64,000 nt of DNA from Streptomyces caniscabiei (GTDB taxonomy: Bacteria > Actinomycetota > Actinomycetes > Streptomycetales > Streptomycetaceae): the NCBI RefSeq assembly GCF_014930365.1, contig NZ_JABXWI010000003.1:434001-498000 (forward strand), in the 5' to 3' direction. Position numbers and translations under genes: made by a program. The notes beneath the pieces are model-generated. The model had not been told where the DNA came from and made no database searches. It saw only the letters and a program-made list of their open reading frames with translations. Positions 25,869-34,489 of the stretch are shown one piece after another (position 1 is the stretch's first letter; each line of letters opens with the position of its first letter).

Positions 25869-26696
25869 GCCGGTGGTGACACCGGCCGCCACATAACGCT
25901 GGGCGAGGACGAGGATGACCGCGGCAGGCAGTGACGCCACGACGGCGGTGGCCATGATGGCGTTCCACTCCTGGTTGTTGTTGCCGATGTAGTGGTAGAT
26001 GCCGAGGGTGATCGGTTCGTGGACGCCGCCGTTGACCAGTGTGTTGGCGAAGACGAAGTCGGACCAGGACCACAGGAACGCGAACAGCGAGACCGTGACG
26101 ACGGCGTTGCGGCTCATCGGCAGGACGATCGACCAGAAGGTGCGCAGGGCCCGTGCCCCGTCCATCTGCGCGGCCTGGAGCAGTTCGCCGGGGATGCCGG
26201 ACATGAACGCGGTGAAGATGAGCACCGCGAAGGGGACCGCCAGGGTGGAGTCGGCGACGATCAGGCCGGGCACGGACTGGAGCAGGCCGAGCTGGAGGTA
26301 GATGGCGTAGAAGCCCATCGCCATGATGATGCCGGGGATCATCTGGGCGGCCAGCAGGACGAAGCTCAGCAGGCCGCCGCCGCGTGGGCGCAGCTTGGCC
26401 AGGGCGTATCCGGCGGGCGCGGCCAGGGCCACGGTGAGGGCGACGGTGCCGAGGGCGACGACGAGGCTGGTGCCGAGGTAGGGCAGTTGCTCGTCGAGCA
26501 CGGTGCGGTAGCCGGCCAGGGTGCCGTGGGTCGGGAACAGGTCCGGCGGGCTCTTGCGCATGTCCTGGTCGCGGGTGAAGGAGACGTTGACCATCCAGTA
26601 GACCGGGAAGAGCATGACCCCGGTGAGCAGCAGGCCGAGGGCCGTCTTTCCCGCGCTGCCGCGGCGCCGCCTCGGGGCCGCCTGGGCGATCGTCAT
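25854..26696 (-). CDS. Carbohydrate ABC transporter permease (MalG/CUT1 type)
   Basis: A 280-residue inner-membrane protein with six predicted transmembrane helices (TALGLLLTGVMLFPVYWMV at the start) and the EAA-type loop (LLQAAQMDGARALRTFWSIVLPMSR) that docks the ATPase. It pairs with the MalF-type permease encoded just upstream with a 4-bp ATGA overlap. No ATPase gene is present, which is usual for Streptomyces sugar systems that share MsiK. The stop codon lies inside an 18-bp tandem duplication. Together with the binding protein it should import an oligosaccharide released by the secreted hydrolases of this locus. Confidence 0.92.
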   Translation of the reverse strand: MTIAQAAPRRRRGSAGKTALGLLLTGVMLFPVYWMVNVSFTRDQDMRKSPPDLFPTHGTLAGYRTVLDEQLPYLGTSLVVALGTVALTVALAAPAGYALAKLRPRGGGLLSFVLLAAQMIPGIIMAMGFYAIYLQLGLLQSVPGLIVADSTLAVPFAVLIFTAFMSGIPGELLQAAQMDGARALRTFWSIVLPMSRNAVVTVSLFAFLWSWSDFVFANTLVNGGVHEPITLGIYHYIGNNNQEWNAIMATAVVASLPAAVILVLAQRYVAAGVTTGAVKD

Positions 26697-27676
26697 GACA
26701 GTGCCTGCTTTCGCTGGACCCGGACATACACCAGGCCGAAGACCAGGGCGGCGACCACGAGCAGGTTGCCGACGGCCGCGCCGGGGCCGAAGGCGGGCAG
26801 GAGGTTGCCGAAACCGAGTTGGTAGGACCAGGTGGCGAAGGTGGTGGACGAGTCCGCCGGGCCGCCCTTGGTCATGATCCAGATGATGTCGAAGACCTTG
26901 AGGGTGTAGACGAGGCCCAGCAGCAGGGTGATGGCGGAGACCGGGCGCAGCAGAGGGAAGGTGATGCGCCAGAACCGCTGCCAGGCGTTCGCCCCGTCGA
27001 GGGCCGCGGCCTCGTACAGCGATCCGGGGACGGACTGCAGACCGCTGTAGAGCACCACCAGGTTGAACGGAACGCCGATCCAGATGTTCGCGATGATCAC
27101 CGAGGGCAGTGACCAGTCCGGTGAGGTCAGCCAGTTCACCGGGCCGATGCCGACGGCGTGCAGGGCGGTGTTGACGATGCCGGAGTCGCTGTTGAACATC
27201 CACGACCAGGTGGAGGCGGACACGATCAGCGGCAGCAGCCAGGGCACCAGGAACAGGGCCCGCAGGGTGGTGGAGAGCCGGAAGTGCTGGTTGAAGAAGA
27301 CCGCGAGCGCCAGGCCGATGGCGTACTGGAAGACCAGGCACACGGCGGTGAAGACGACGGTGTGCAGCAGGGCGGGCGCGAAGGTCGGGTCGTCGAAGAC
27401 CTTCTGGTAGTTCGCCAGGCCGGTGAAGGGCGCGTTGCCGTCGACGAAGGAGCGGACGGTGTAGTCGCGCAGGCTCAGGTCGAGGTTGCGGTAGAGGGGA
27501 TAGGCGTAGAAGAGGGCGAGGTAGAGGGTGACCGGGGCGAGGAAGGCCCAGGCGGCCCACTGCGAGGAGGACGGACGGCGCCTCTCTCGCGCGCGGGCCC
27601 GTGGCGGGGCGGCGGTGGCCGCCCCGCTCAGGTCGTGCGCGGACCGGCGGTCCGAGAGCTGTTTCGTGTCGTTCAT
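26693..27676 (-). CDS. Carbohydrate ABC transporter permease (MalF/CUT1 type)
   Basis: A 327-residue membrane protein. A basic, Arg-rich cytoplasmic N-terminus (about 1-40) is followed by six or more hydrophobic helices (WAFLAPVTLYLALFYAYP first) and the EAA loop (YEAAALDGANAWQRFWRITF). Its stop overlaps the start of the MalG-type gene and it begins 21 bp after the binding-protein stop, so the three genes form one operon. It forms the heterodimeric channel for the sugar recognised by the lipoprotein. No oddities are seen. Confidence 0.92.
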   Translation of the reverse strand: MNDTKQLSDRRSAHDLSGAATAAPPRARARERRRPSSSQWAAWAFLAPVTLYLALFYAYPLYRNLDLSLRDYTVRSFVDGNAPFTGLANYQKVFDDPTFAPALLHTVVFTAVCLVFQYAIGLALAVFFNQHFRLSTTLRALFLVPWLLPLIVSASTWSWMFNSDSGIVNTALHAVGIGPVNWLTSPDWSLPSVIIANIWIGVPFNLVVLYSGLQSVPGSLYEAAALDGANAWQRFWRITFPLLRPVSAITLLLGLVYTLKVFDIIWIMTKGGPADSSTTFATWSYQLGFGNLLPAFGPGAAVGNLLVVAALVFGLVYVRVQRKQALS

Positions 27677-27697
27677 CGTCGGCCCGCGAATCCTTGG

Positions 27698-28945
27698 TTA
27701 CTTGACGGCCGACTGGGCCTTGGACAGCGCGTCCTTCGGCGACTCGGCGCCGCTGAGCGCGGACTGGACGGCCTTCCACATCTGCTCGGAGATCTTGGGG
27801 TACTTGGTGCCCAGGTCGTCGCTGGTACGGCCCTTGGCCGCCTTGACCGCCTCGACCCACGGCTTCAGGCCGGCGTTCGCCGCGACCTGCTTGTCCTGGA
27901 CTTCGGTGGTGGGAGCGACGTAGGACAGGGTGGTGTCGGTGTCGTAGAGGTTGTCGGTGCTGGTGAGGCAGGTGACCAGCTTCTGCGAGGTGGCGTAGCG
28001 GGCGGCGTCCTTCTGGACCGGGACCGTCACGAACTCGCCGCCGGTCGGGGCCGCCGCGTTGCCGCCCTTGGCGGCCGGGACGGGTATCACGCCGTAGTCG
28101 AAGCCGGCCTTCTCGGCGTTGGCGAGCTGCCAGGTGCCGTTCTCGCTGAACGCGTAGTCGCCGGTGGCGAACTCCTGCCAGCTGGTGGTCTGGGTGTTGT
28201 TGATGACCGAGTTGGGGGCGTAGCCCTTGTCGAGCCAGCCCTTCCAGAGGGACAGCGCGGAGGCCGCCTCGGCGGAGTCGAGTGCGGTGAGCTGTGCGCC
28301 CGAGCCCCAGAACCAGGGCAGGAACTGGAAGCTGCCCTCCTCCGTGCCGATCGCCGAGAAGGTGATCCCCTTCTTGCCGGCCTTCTTGACCTTCGCCAGC
28401 GCCGCCGTGAGCGACTTCCAGTCCTTGACCGAGGCGATGTCGACGCCCGCCTTCTTCAGCACCTCCTTGTTGTAGTAGAGGGCGAGGGTGTTGGCGCCGA
28501 TCGGCATGCCGTAGGTCTTGCCACCGGACTGGCCGGCCGCGAGCAGGTTGGGGTCCACCGCTGAGGTGTCGAGCTTGTTGTCGTCGGTCGTGGTGAGCAC
28601 GCCGGCCTCGGCCAGGGTCGAGACCACCGGGTTGTCGACGATGAGGACGTCCGGGGAGTTGCCCTGCTGGGCCGCCAGCAGGGTCTTGTTGGGCAGGTCG
28701 CTGGTGTCGAAGCCGGTCCGCTTGATCTTCACGCCCGCGTCGGTGCCGCACTTGTCCAGCAGCTTCGTCCAGGCCGAGCCCTTGGCGAACTGCGGGTACG
28801 GGTCCCAGACGGTGTACGTGCCGCTGTCCGCGTCCTTGGCGCCGGTGCTGCCCGAGCCGGAGGAGCAGGCGGTGGCGCTGACGGCCACAGCCAGGGCCGT
28901 CAGAGCCGCGGCGGTCAGACGGCGCTGTCTGGAGGTGCTGTGCAT
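27698..28945 (-). CDS. Sugar-binding lipoprotein of the ABC transporter (CUT1 SBP)
   Basis: ATG 28945 is preferred: AAGGAA precedes it, and a lipoprotein signal follows with lipobox SATAC and Cys27. The mature part is a family 1 extracellular binding protein: YTVWDPYPQFAKGSAWTKL, then NSPDVLIVDNPVV and YGMPIGANTLALYYNKEVLK, with a C-terminal lobe rich in Lys and Ala. An ATG 24 bp further upstream would extend the signal unnecessarily. It is the first gene of the transporter operon and should define the imported ligand, probably an oligosaccharide made by the two large secreted hydrolases. Upstream lies a 24-25-bp tandem repeat and a weak half-match (29002-29008) to the LacI operator. Confidence 0.92.
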   Translation of the reverse strand: MHSTSRQRRLTAAALTALAVAVSATACSSGSGSTGAKDADSGTYTVWDPYPQFAKGSAWTKLLDKCGTDAGVKIKRTGFDTSDLPNKTLLAAQQGNSPDVLIVDNPVVSTLAEAGVLTTTDDNKLDTSAVDPNLLAAGQSGGKTYGMPIGANTLALYYNKEVLKKAGVDIASVKDWKSLTAALAKVKKAGKKGITFSAIGTEEGSFQFLPWFWGSGAQLTALDSAEAASALSLWKGWLDKGYAPNSVINNTQTTSWQEFATGDYAFSENGTWQLANAEKAGFDYGVIPVPAAKGGNAAAPTGGEFVTVPVQKDAARYATSQKLVTCLTSTDNLYDTDTTLSYVAPTTEVQDKQVAANAGLKPWVEAVKAAKGRTSDDLGTKYPKISEQMWKAVQSALSGAESPKDALSKAQSAVK

Positions 28946-29052
28946 GGCGGGTTCCTTAGTTTCTGGCATGGGTGTGCCGTGAGAGGGAGGGATGACGGGG
29001 GGAACCGGGGTACGCCGAACGGCGGCGGTGGGGCCGGTGGGGCCTTCGGTGC

Positions 29053-29180
29053 GTCAGGAGGTTGACGCCCTGGGCCGGTCAGGAGGTGCAGGCCTTCGGC
29101 AGGTCAGGAGGCCGGCGTGGCGGGAGGTCGGGGCCTGCGGCAGGCGGGAGGACAGAGCCTGTGGCGGGCGGGAGGTCGGG
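29053..29180. repeat. Six imperfect 24-25-bp tandem repeats between LacI gene and transporter operon
   Basis: GTCAGGAGG occurs at 29053, 29078 and 29103 (25-bp period), continuing as GGCGGGAGG at 29119, 29143 and 29167 (about 24 bp). The spacers share GGCCTxCGGCAG. The block fills the gap behind the LacI stop, upstream of the transporter start. Confidence 0.65.
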
Positions 29181-29188
29181 TTTCGGGT

Positions 29189-30205
29189 TCAGGTGAGGCC
29201 GAGGGCGGGGCCGGTGCTGGCGCGCAGGGAGATCGGCGGTACGAGCAGGTGGTTCCGGGGCGTCGCGTCGGGTGCGTCCAGCCGTTCGACGAGGAGGTCG
29301 ACGGCGAGACGGCCCATCTCCTCCGCCGGTACGTCCGCCGCGGTGAGCTGCGGGGTCACCGTCTCCGCCCACCGGCCGGCCACCACCCCGGTGACGGAGA
29401 AGTCGCGTGGCACATGGCGGCCGGCGCGGGCCAGCCCCCGGTAGAGGCCGCCCAGTGCCGCCTCGTTCAGCGTGACCAGGCCCGTGGTCGCCGGGTCGTC
29501 CCGGAGGATCCGCTCCAGGCACGCCTGCCCGGAGCCGGCGTCGTCCCCGCAGGTGTACGACCGGACGGTCAGGCCCCGCTCGGCCGCGGCCTTGGTGAAG
29601 CCCTCCAGCCCCCGGTGCGCGGACTCGTACCCGGCCCGCAGGAGCTGCTCGGGCCGGTTGACGAAGGCGACCCTGCGGTGGCCGAGGTCCGCGAGGTGGT
29701 GGACGCACGCCGCCGCCAGCGCCGTGTGGTCCAGGCCCACCCACCAGCCGCCCTCCGGCCGGGCGGTACGGCCGATGGCGACGGAGGGGAAGTCCAGTTC
29801 GGCCAGGTGATCGACCCGGTCGTCCTGCAGCCTGATCTCCATCAGGATCGCGCCGTCCACCCGCCGCTCCCCCAGCAGGCGCTGGAAGGAACGGTCGCTG
29901 TCGACGCCGCTGGGCGACAGCAGCACGTCGTAGTCGTGGGCCGCGGCGGCCTCGACCACGCTGCCGATGAAATCCAGCTGCATGCCCGTGTAGTGGTTGC
30001 CGGCCGGCGGGAAGACCAGGCCGATCGTGTTGGTCCGCCCGTTGGCCAGAGCGCGGGCGCTGGCGTTGGGCCGGTAGTCCAGCTCGTCGATGACCTGCTG
30101 GATCTTCCGGCGGGTGTCGTCCGACACGGGGCGTTTGCCGCTCAGCGCGTAGGACACGGTGCTCCGCGAGACACCGGCTCGCCGGGCGATCTCACCGATG
30201 TTCAC
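29189..30205 (-). CDS. LacI-family transcriptional repressor of the saccharide locus
   Basis: GTG 30205 is chosen because AAGGAG lies six bases upstream and the protein then begins with the LacI helix-turn-helix (NIGEIARRAGVSRSTVSYAL, hinge RPNASARALANGRT). Longer in-frame starts would translate through the operator. Residues 60-330 are a periplasmic-binding-protein-like sensor (TIGLVFPPAGNHYTG, GLVTLNEAALGGL). Three perfect CGAACCGGTTCG palindromes lie at 30221, 30312 and 30476, between this gene and the divergent large hydrolase, so autoregulation and control of both directions is likely. The inducer is presumably a sugar imported by the adjacent transporter. Confidence 0.93.
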   Translation of the reverse strand: MNIGEIARRAGVSRSTVSYALSGKRPVSDDTRRKIQQVIDELDYRPNASARALANGRTNTIGLVFPPAGNHYTGMQLDFIGSVVEAAAAHDYDVLLSPSGVDSDRSFQRLLGERRVDGAILMEIRLQDDRVDHLAELDFPSVAIGRTARPEGGWWVGLDHTALAAACVHHLADLGHRRVAFVNRPEQLLRAGYESAHRGLEGFTKAAAERGLTVRSYTCGDDAGSGQACLERILRDDPATTGLVTLNEAALGGLYRGLARAGRHVPRDFSVTGVVAGRWAETVTPQLTAADVPAEEMGRLAVDLLVERLDAPDATPRNHLLVPPISLRASTGPALGLT

Positions 30206-30220
30206 GGAGGACTCCTTGCT

Positions 30221-30232
30221 CGAACCGGTTCG
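30221..30232. promoter_or_regulatory. LacI operator O1 (CGAACCGGTTCG)
   Basis: A perfect 12-bp palindrome with central CG, 15 bp upstream of the LacI GTG. It overlaps the probable start site of the repressor gene (TACCGT -10-like box just upstream). Confidence 0.8.
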
Positions 30233-30311
30233 ACGCTCCACGGTAGCGGAGCTGCCGAGCCGCGTGGGCCGGGTTTTGAGGAGGGACGAGGAGGATTCGC
30301 TGCCCGGTCGT

Positions 30312-30323
30312 CGAACCGGTTCG
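30312..30323. promoter_or_regulatory. LacI operator O2 (CGAACCGGTTCG)
   Basis: A second identical palindrome, 91 bp from O1 and 164 bp from O3. It could support looping or cooperative repression. Confidence 0.8.
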
Positions 30324-30442
30324 CGTGAAGTGAAGGTAGGAACAAGACGGACGGCTGTCAACACCTCAAACGGCACTTCTCGTCACAGCGCGGCAATCTG
30401 GACGTTTCACGGCCTTCACCGGCCCCGCTCGCGTCCGGGGTA

Positions 30443-30471
30443 TTGCTGCCTGTTTTCTCCGGTGCTAGCTT
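30443..30471 (+). promoter_or_regulatory. Probable sigma-70-type promoter of the large hydrolase gene
   Basis: TTGCTG (30443-30448) and TAGCTT (30466-30471) are separated by exactly 17 bp. The predicted start near 30478 falls inside operator O3. Confidence 0.65.
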
Positions 30472-30475
30472 CCTG

Positions 30476-30487
30476 CGAACCGGTTCG
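30476..30487. promoter_or_regulatory. LacI operator O3 over the hydrolase start site
   Basis: The third identical CGAACCGGTTCG, beginning five bases after the -10 box, a classical repression position. A degenerate copy (CGAACCGATTC) follows at 30599-30609. Confidence 0.82.
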
Positions 30488-30720
30488 ACGAAGTGATCCT
30501 TCCGGCGGCCGGGACCCGATTCCGCGCAACTCCTGGTCCGCGGAGCCCCGTCACGGCCGCACGGATCAACCGCCCCCGGCCCTCGGAGCACGGCCGATCG
30601 AACCGATTCCGCATCGCCGCCCCCTCGGACCCGCCTCATCGATCTCGGCACACGGACGCACGGCCGGGCCCCGGGTGGGTCGACCGGGACCCGTTACTCA
30701 CAGGATCGAGGACGCACTCC

Positions 30721-33700
30721 ATGTCATCCGCTGACAGATCTGCCCGGCGCCGGGCCCCGGCCGCCGTGGCGCTGGCCCTCGGCGCGGGCGTGCTGGTCGC
30801 CCCGGCCGTTCCCGCGCAGGCGGCCGACGCGCCCGAGCCCACGGCCCGCTACACCTTCGACGAGGACGACCTCGCGTCCGGGGAGATCACGGACGTCTCC
30901 GGCAACGGTCTGACGGCGAGCCTGGTCAACGGCTCCACCGCGCGGTCCGTCGAGGGCACGGGCGGCGGCAGGGCGCTCGCCCTGCCCGGCGGAGCGCCCA
31001 CCTCCGACGGCGCGTACGTGCGTCTGCCCCGGGCGGTGGTCGGCGACGCGACCGACCTGACGGTGTCCGCCCGCCTGAAGTGGGACGGCGACAAGTCGTC
31101 CTGGCAGCGGATCTTCGACCTGGGCACCGACACGTCGAAGTACCTCTTCACCACCCCGTCCAACAACGGCGGGGTGCTGCGCACCGCCGTGACCACCGGC
31201 GGCGGGGGCGCGGAGGCGCAGGTCTCCGGGTACGCGGCGCTCCCCGCCGACGCCTGGCGGACGGTCACGGTCACCCTCGACACCGCCGCCGGACGGGTCA
31301 CCACCTACCTCGACGGCGTGGCCGTCTCCTCCGCGAAGACCGGGGTCAAGGCCAGGGAGCTGCTGGACGCCTCGGCCTCCGCGGCCGGATACATCGGCAA
31401 GTCCTTCTGGCCGGACCCGCTGCTGAAGGGCGCGATCGACGACTTCACGGTGTGGCACTCGGCGCTGAGCGCCGAGCAGGTGGCGCGGGTGGCCGGCGAC
31501 GTCCCCACCCTCCGGGCGCTGTCGCGGACGTCCTTCGAGGTACGCACCACCACGGGGACCGCCCCGTCCCTGCCCACGGCGGTCCGCTCCTCCTGGTCCG
31601 ACGACTACGACCGTGACACGCCGATCGTGTGGGACGCGGTGCCGGAGGAGAAGTACGCCGGCCCCGGCACGTTCACGGTGGCCGGGCGCGCGGCCGGACA
31701 GGACGTGAAGGCGACCGTCACCGTGGTGCGGGAGGGCCAGCTCACCGTCGACCTCGCCTCGGACACCGGCGCGTTCCACGGCGGCGCCTCCGGCACCCTC
31801 TACGGCGTGTACGGGCCGGACGTGCCCACCAACAACCTCATCGAGGGCATGGGGCTGCGCACGGTCTCCACCAAGGCGCAGGACGGTCCGCAGCACCCGG
31901 GGGCCGACGCCCTGGAGGTGGTGAAGCCGCTGGCGGACTCCACCGACGGTGACGTGTACATCTACATGACCGACATCCACCGCGGCTTCCCGTACCAGTG
32001 GCCGGGTGACACCCCTGCGGAGAAGCTCAAGCTCTACGAGGAGAAGATCGCCGACCAGGTCGACCAGGTCCTGAAGCTGCCGAAGGAGTACCAGGACAAC
32101 ATCGTCTTCGTGCCGTACAACGAGCCCGAGGGCAACATGTTCGGCACCGGCGAGTGGAGCTACGACAAGGTCAGCTGGCTCGACGACCCCGACGACTTCT
32201 TCGCCGCCTGGGACTCGGCGTACCGGCTGATCAAGAAGAAGATGCCGGACGCCCGGATCGCCGGCCCCAACACCAGTGTCCTGTACGACCAGGTGAAGGG
32301 CTTCCTCTCACACACCCTGGCCTCGGGCACGCTCCCCGAGGTGATCACCTGGCACGAGCTGAGCCACCCCGAGGCGGTGCGCGACAGCGTCGCCAAGTAC
32401 CGGGGCTGGGAGAAGGACCTGTTCGCGGGCACCTCGCGCGAGGGCACCGAACTGCCCATCAACATCAACGAGTACGCCTTCAACTACCACACCTCGGTCC
32501 CCGGCCAGATGATCCAGTGGGTGTCGGCGATCGAGGAGTCCAAGGTGGACGCCGACATCGCGTACTGGAACATCGACGGCAACCTCTCCGACTCCGCCGT
32601 GCAGTCGAACCGCGGCAACGGCCAGTGGTGGCTGCTCAACGCGTACGCCTCGATGAGCGGGCACACGGTGACGGTGGACCCGCCGTTCCCGGGCGAGAAC
32701 TACACCATGCAGGGCGTCGGCACGCTCGACGAGAAGAAGAAGCAGGCCCGGCTGGTCTTCGGCGGCTCCACCGGCAAGGGACACATCACCTTCGCCGGCG
32801 TCCCGAAGAAGATCTTCGGCAAGACCGTCCACGCCTGGGTCCGCGAGATCGAGTGGAGCGGACAACTCGGCGACAGCGCCGGCCCGAAACTGCTCACGGA
32901 GACGAACCTGAAGGTCTCCGACGACGGGACGGTCTCCGTCGACTTCGGCGACGGTACCCTGCCGACGCTGAAGGAGTCCTCGGCGTACGAGATCGTGCTC
33001 AGCCCCGCCGGGAAGGCCAGGGCCACGCAGGACGCGCCCGCGCGCTGGCAGCAGTCGTACGAGGCGGAGGACGCCGCCCACACCGGGTCCGGCTACTCGA
33101 AGAACGGGCCCGAGGGCTCCCCGCGTGACGTGTCGAAGTTCTACACCTCCGGCGGCTACAACGTCGGTGGCCTGCGCACCGGTTCGGACATGACGCTCGA
33201 CTTCACCGTGGACGTGCCCGAGGACGGCACCTACGACCTGAGCGTCTTCGCCAACTCCCTCAACACCTTCGACAAGGTGAAGGAGCAGGGTCCCACCAAC
33301 GTCTTCCTCCGCGTCGACGGCAAGGCGGACAGCGAGCGGGAGCTGTATCTCCCGCTGGGCTACAAGTGGGTGGTCTGGGACCACACCGACACCACGGTGA
33401 AGCTGACCAAGGGCAGGCACACCCTGACGCTCGCCGCGAGGAGCGCCGACGGCAAGCGGGTCACCCAGGGTGACGCCATCGTCGACCGCCTCACCCTCAC
33501 CCTGCCGGACGCCTCCGCCCGCACCCGGGTGTACGAGGGCGAACTCGCCTGGCTGGGCGGCGGGGCACGGCCCGTCTACGACCTGCCGAAGCGGGCGGCC
33601 ACCGGCTCGGGCGCGGCCCGGCTCCCGAAGAAGGGGACCGCCACGTTCTGGGTCTACTCCCCCGCCGACCGCGAGGCCACCCTGGAGGTCGACACCCTGA

Positions 33701-34374
33701 AGGGCTCGGGCGCCCGTCTCTCCGTCAACGGCCAGGACGTCCTGCGGCTGGACAAGGGCGGGAGCAGTGTCGCGGTCTCCCTCTCCGGGGGCGTCAACAA
33801 GGTGACGGTGACCGGGGGTTCGTCCACCACCCTCGTCGACCGCCTCACGGTCACCCCGACCGAGGGCGTACTCCCGACGCGCACGTACGAGGGGAAGGAC
33901 GCCGAACTCTCGGGCTCGGCCGCGCTCAGCCCCCTCTCCCTGGCCACGGGCGGCACCGCGATCACCGGGATCGGCGGCGCACCGGGCAACGGCAACACCG
34001 CGACGTTCACCGTCACCGCGGACCGGGCGGGCACCCACGCGCTGCGCATCCGCTACTCCAACCCCGAGCAGTCGCCGGCCACGCACTACAACCCGGACCC
34101 GCTCGCCCGCCACGCCGACCTGACCGTCAACGGCGGCGGGACACGGCGGGTCACCTTCCCGCACACCTTCCACCAGAACAACTTCTGGGAACTGACCGTC
34201 CCCGTCCGGCTGAAGAAGGGGCAGAACACCCTCACCTTCCGCTCCGAGGAACTCCCGAACTTCGACGGCACGACCTACGCCTCGGACACCTTCCCCGGCG
34301 TGCTGCTCCGCTCCCGCTTCGCCCCGCTGATCGACCGGATCACGGTCGCGCCGTACGCGAAGGAGGTGCGCTGA
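30721..34374 (+). CDS. Secreted multimodular clan GH-A-like glycoside hydrolase with LamG and Big_4 modules
   Basis: A 1217-residue exported enzyme. A signal peptide (cleavage after AQA, about 34) is followed by a LamG/concanavalin-like module (about 41-250) and an Ig-like Big_4 module (about 262-340). The TIM-barrel-like catalytic domain (about 345-700) has candidate acid/base Glu468 (VPYNEPE) and nucleophile Glu584 (ININEYAF). CBM35/CBM6-like sandwiches with EAEDA and YEGKDAE starts fill the C-terminus. Its core closely matches the 20710-23901 enzyme (DVPTNNLIEGMG, NGNLSDSAVQ) but lacks the ricin domain. The long leader contains a good promoter and LacI operator, so it should be strongly induced by the locus sugar. 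GH family and linkage are unresolved. Confidence 0.78.
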   Translation: MSSADRSARRRAPAAVALALGAGVLVAPAVPAQAADAPEPTARYTFDEDDLASGEITDVSGNGLTASLVNGSTARSVEGTGGGRALALPGGAPTSDGAYVRLPRAVVGDATDLTVSARLKWDGDKSSWQRIFDLGTDTSKYLFTTPSNNGGVLRTAVTTGGGGAEAQVSGYAALPADAWRTVTVTLDTAAGRVTTYLDGVAVSSAKTGVKARELLDASASAAGYIGKSFWPDPLLKGAIDDFTVWHSALSAEQVARVAGDVPTLRALSRTSFEVRTTTGTAPSLPTAVRSSWSDDYDRDTPIVWDAVPEEKYAGPGTFTVAGRAAGQDVKATVTVVREGQLTVDLASDTGAFHGGASGTLYGVYGPDVPTNNLIEGMGLRTVSTKAQDGPQHPGADALEVVKPLADSTDGDVYIYMTDIHRGFPYQWPGDTPAEKLKLYEEKIADQVDQVLKLPKEYQDNIVFVPYNEPEGNMFGTGEWSYDKVSWLDDPDDFFAAWDSAYRLIKKKMPDARIAGPNTSVLYDQVKGFLSHTLASGTLPEVITWHELSHPEAVRDSVAKYRGWEKDLFAGTSREGTELPININEYAFNYHTSVPGQMIQWVSAIEESKVDADIAYWNIDGNLSDSAVQSNRGNGQWWLLNAYASMSGHTVTVDPPFPGENYTMQGVGTLDEKKKQARLVFGGSTGKGHITFAGVPKKIFGKTVHAWVREIEWSGQLGDSAGPKLLTETNLKVSDDGTVSVDFGDGTLPTLKESSAYEIVLSPAGKARATQDAPARWQQSYEAEDAAHTGSGYSKNGPEGSPRDVSKFYTSGGYNVGGLRTGSDMTLDFTVDVPEDGTYDLSVFANSLNTFDKVKEQGPTNVFLRVDGKADSERELYLPLGYKWVVWDHTDTTVKLTKGRHTLTLAARSADGKRVTQGDAIVDRLTLTLPDASARTRVYEGELAWLGGGARPVYDLPKRAATGSGAARLPKKGTATFWVYSPADREATLEVDTLKGSGARLSVNGQDVLRLDKGGSSVAVSLSGGVNKVTVTGGSSTTLVDRLTVTPTEGVLPTRTYEGKDAELSGSAALSPLSLATGGTAITGIGGAPGNGNTATFTVTADRAGTHALRIRYSNPEQSPATHYNPDPLARHADLTVNGGGTRRVTFPHTFHQNNFWELTVPVRLKKGQNTLTFRSEELPNFDGTTYASDTFPGVLLRSRFAPLIDRITVAPYAKEVR

Positions 34375-34383
34375 GCCGAGCGG

Positions 34384-34415
34384 GCGCCCGGATCCGTGCG
34401 AACGGATCCGGGCGC
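34384..34415. terminator. Terminator hairpin after the large hydrolase gene
   Basis: A 14-bp perfect stem (GCGCCCGGATCCGT, 34384-34397, with its complement 34402-34415) and a 4-nt GCGA loop, about 10 bp after the stop. It also serves the convergent gene that ends at 34490. Confidence 0.82.
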
Positions 34416-34489
34416 TTCGCCGTCCGATGCTTCGCCGTCCAGCCCTTCACCGTCGGGTGGTTCCCCCGGCCGAGCGGGCGGCGGGCGGG

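Noticed and set aside
29002..29008. LacI half-site GAACCGG before the transporter operon
   Set aside because: Only one arm matches; too short to support control of the transporter by itself.
30206..30376. Longer N-terminus of the LacI protein
   Set aside because: It would translate through an operator; GTG 30205 has a good SD and begins the conserved HTH.
30599..30609. Fourth LacI site (CGAACCGATTC)
   Set aside because: One half is degenerate and it lies well inside the leader; listed only as a weak copy.
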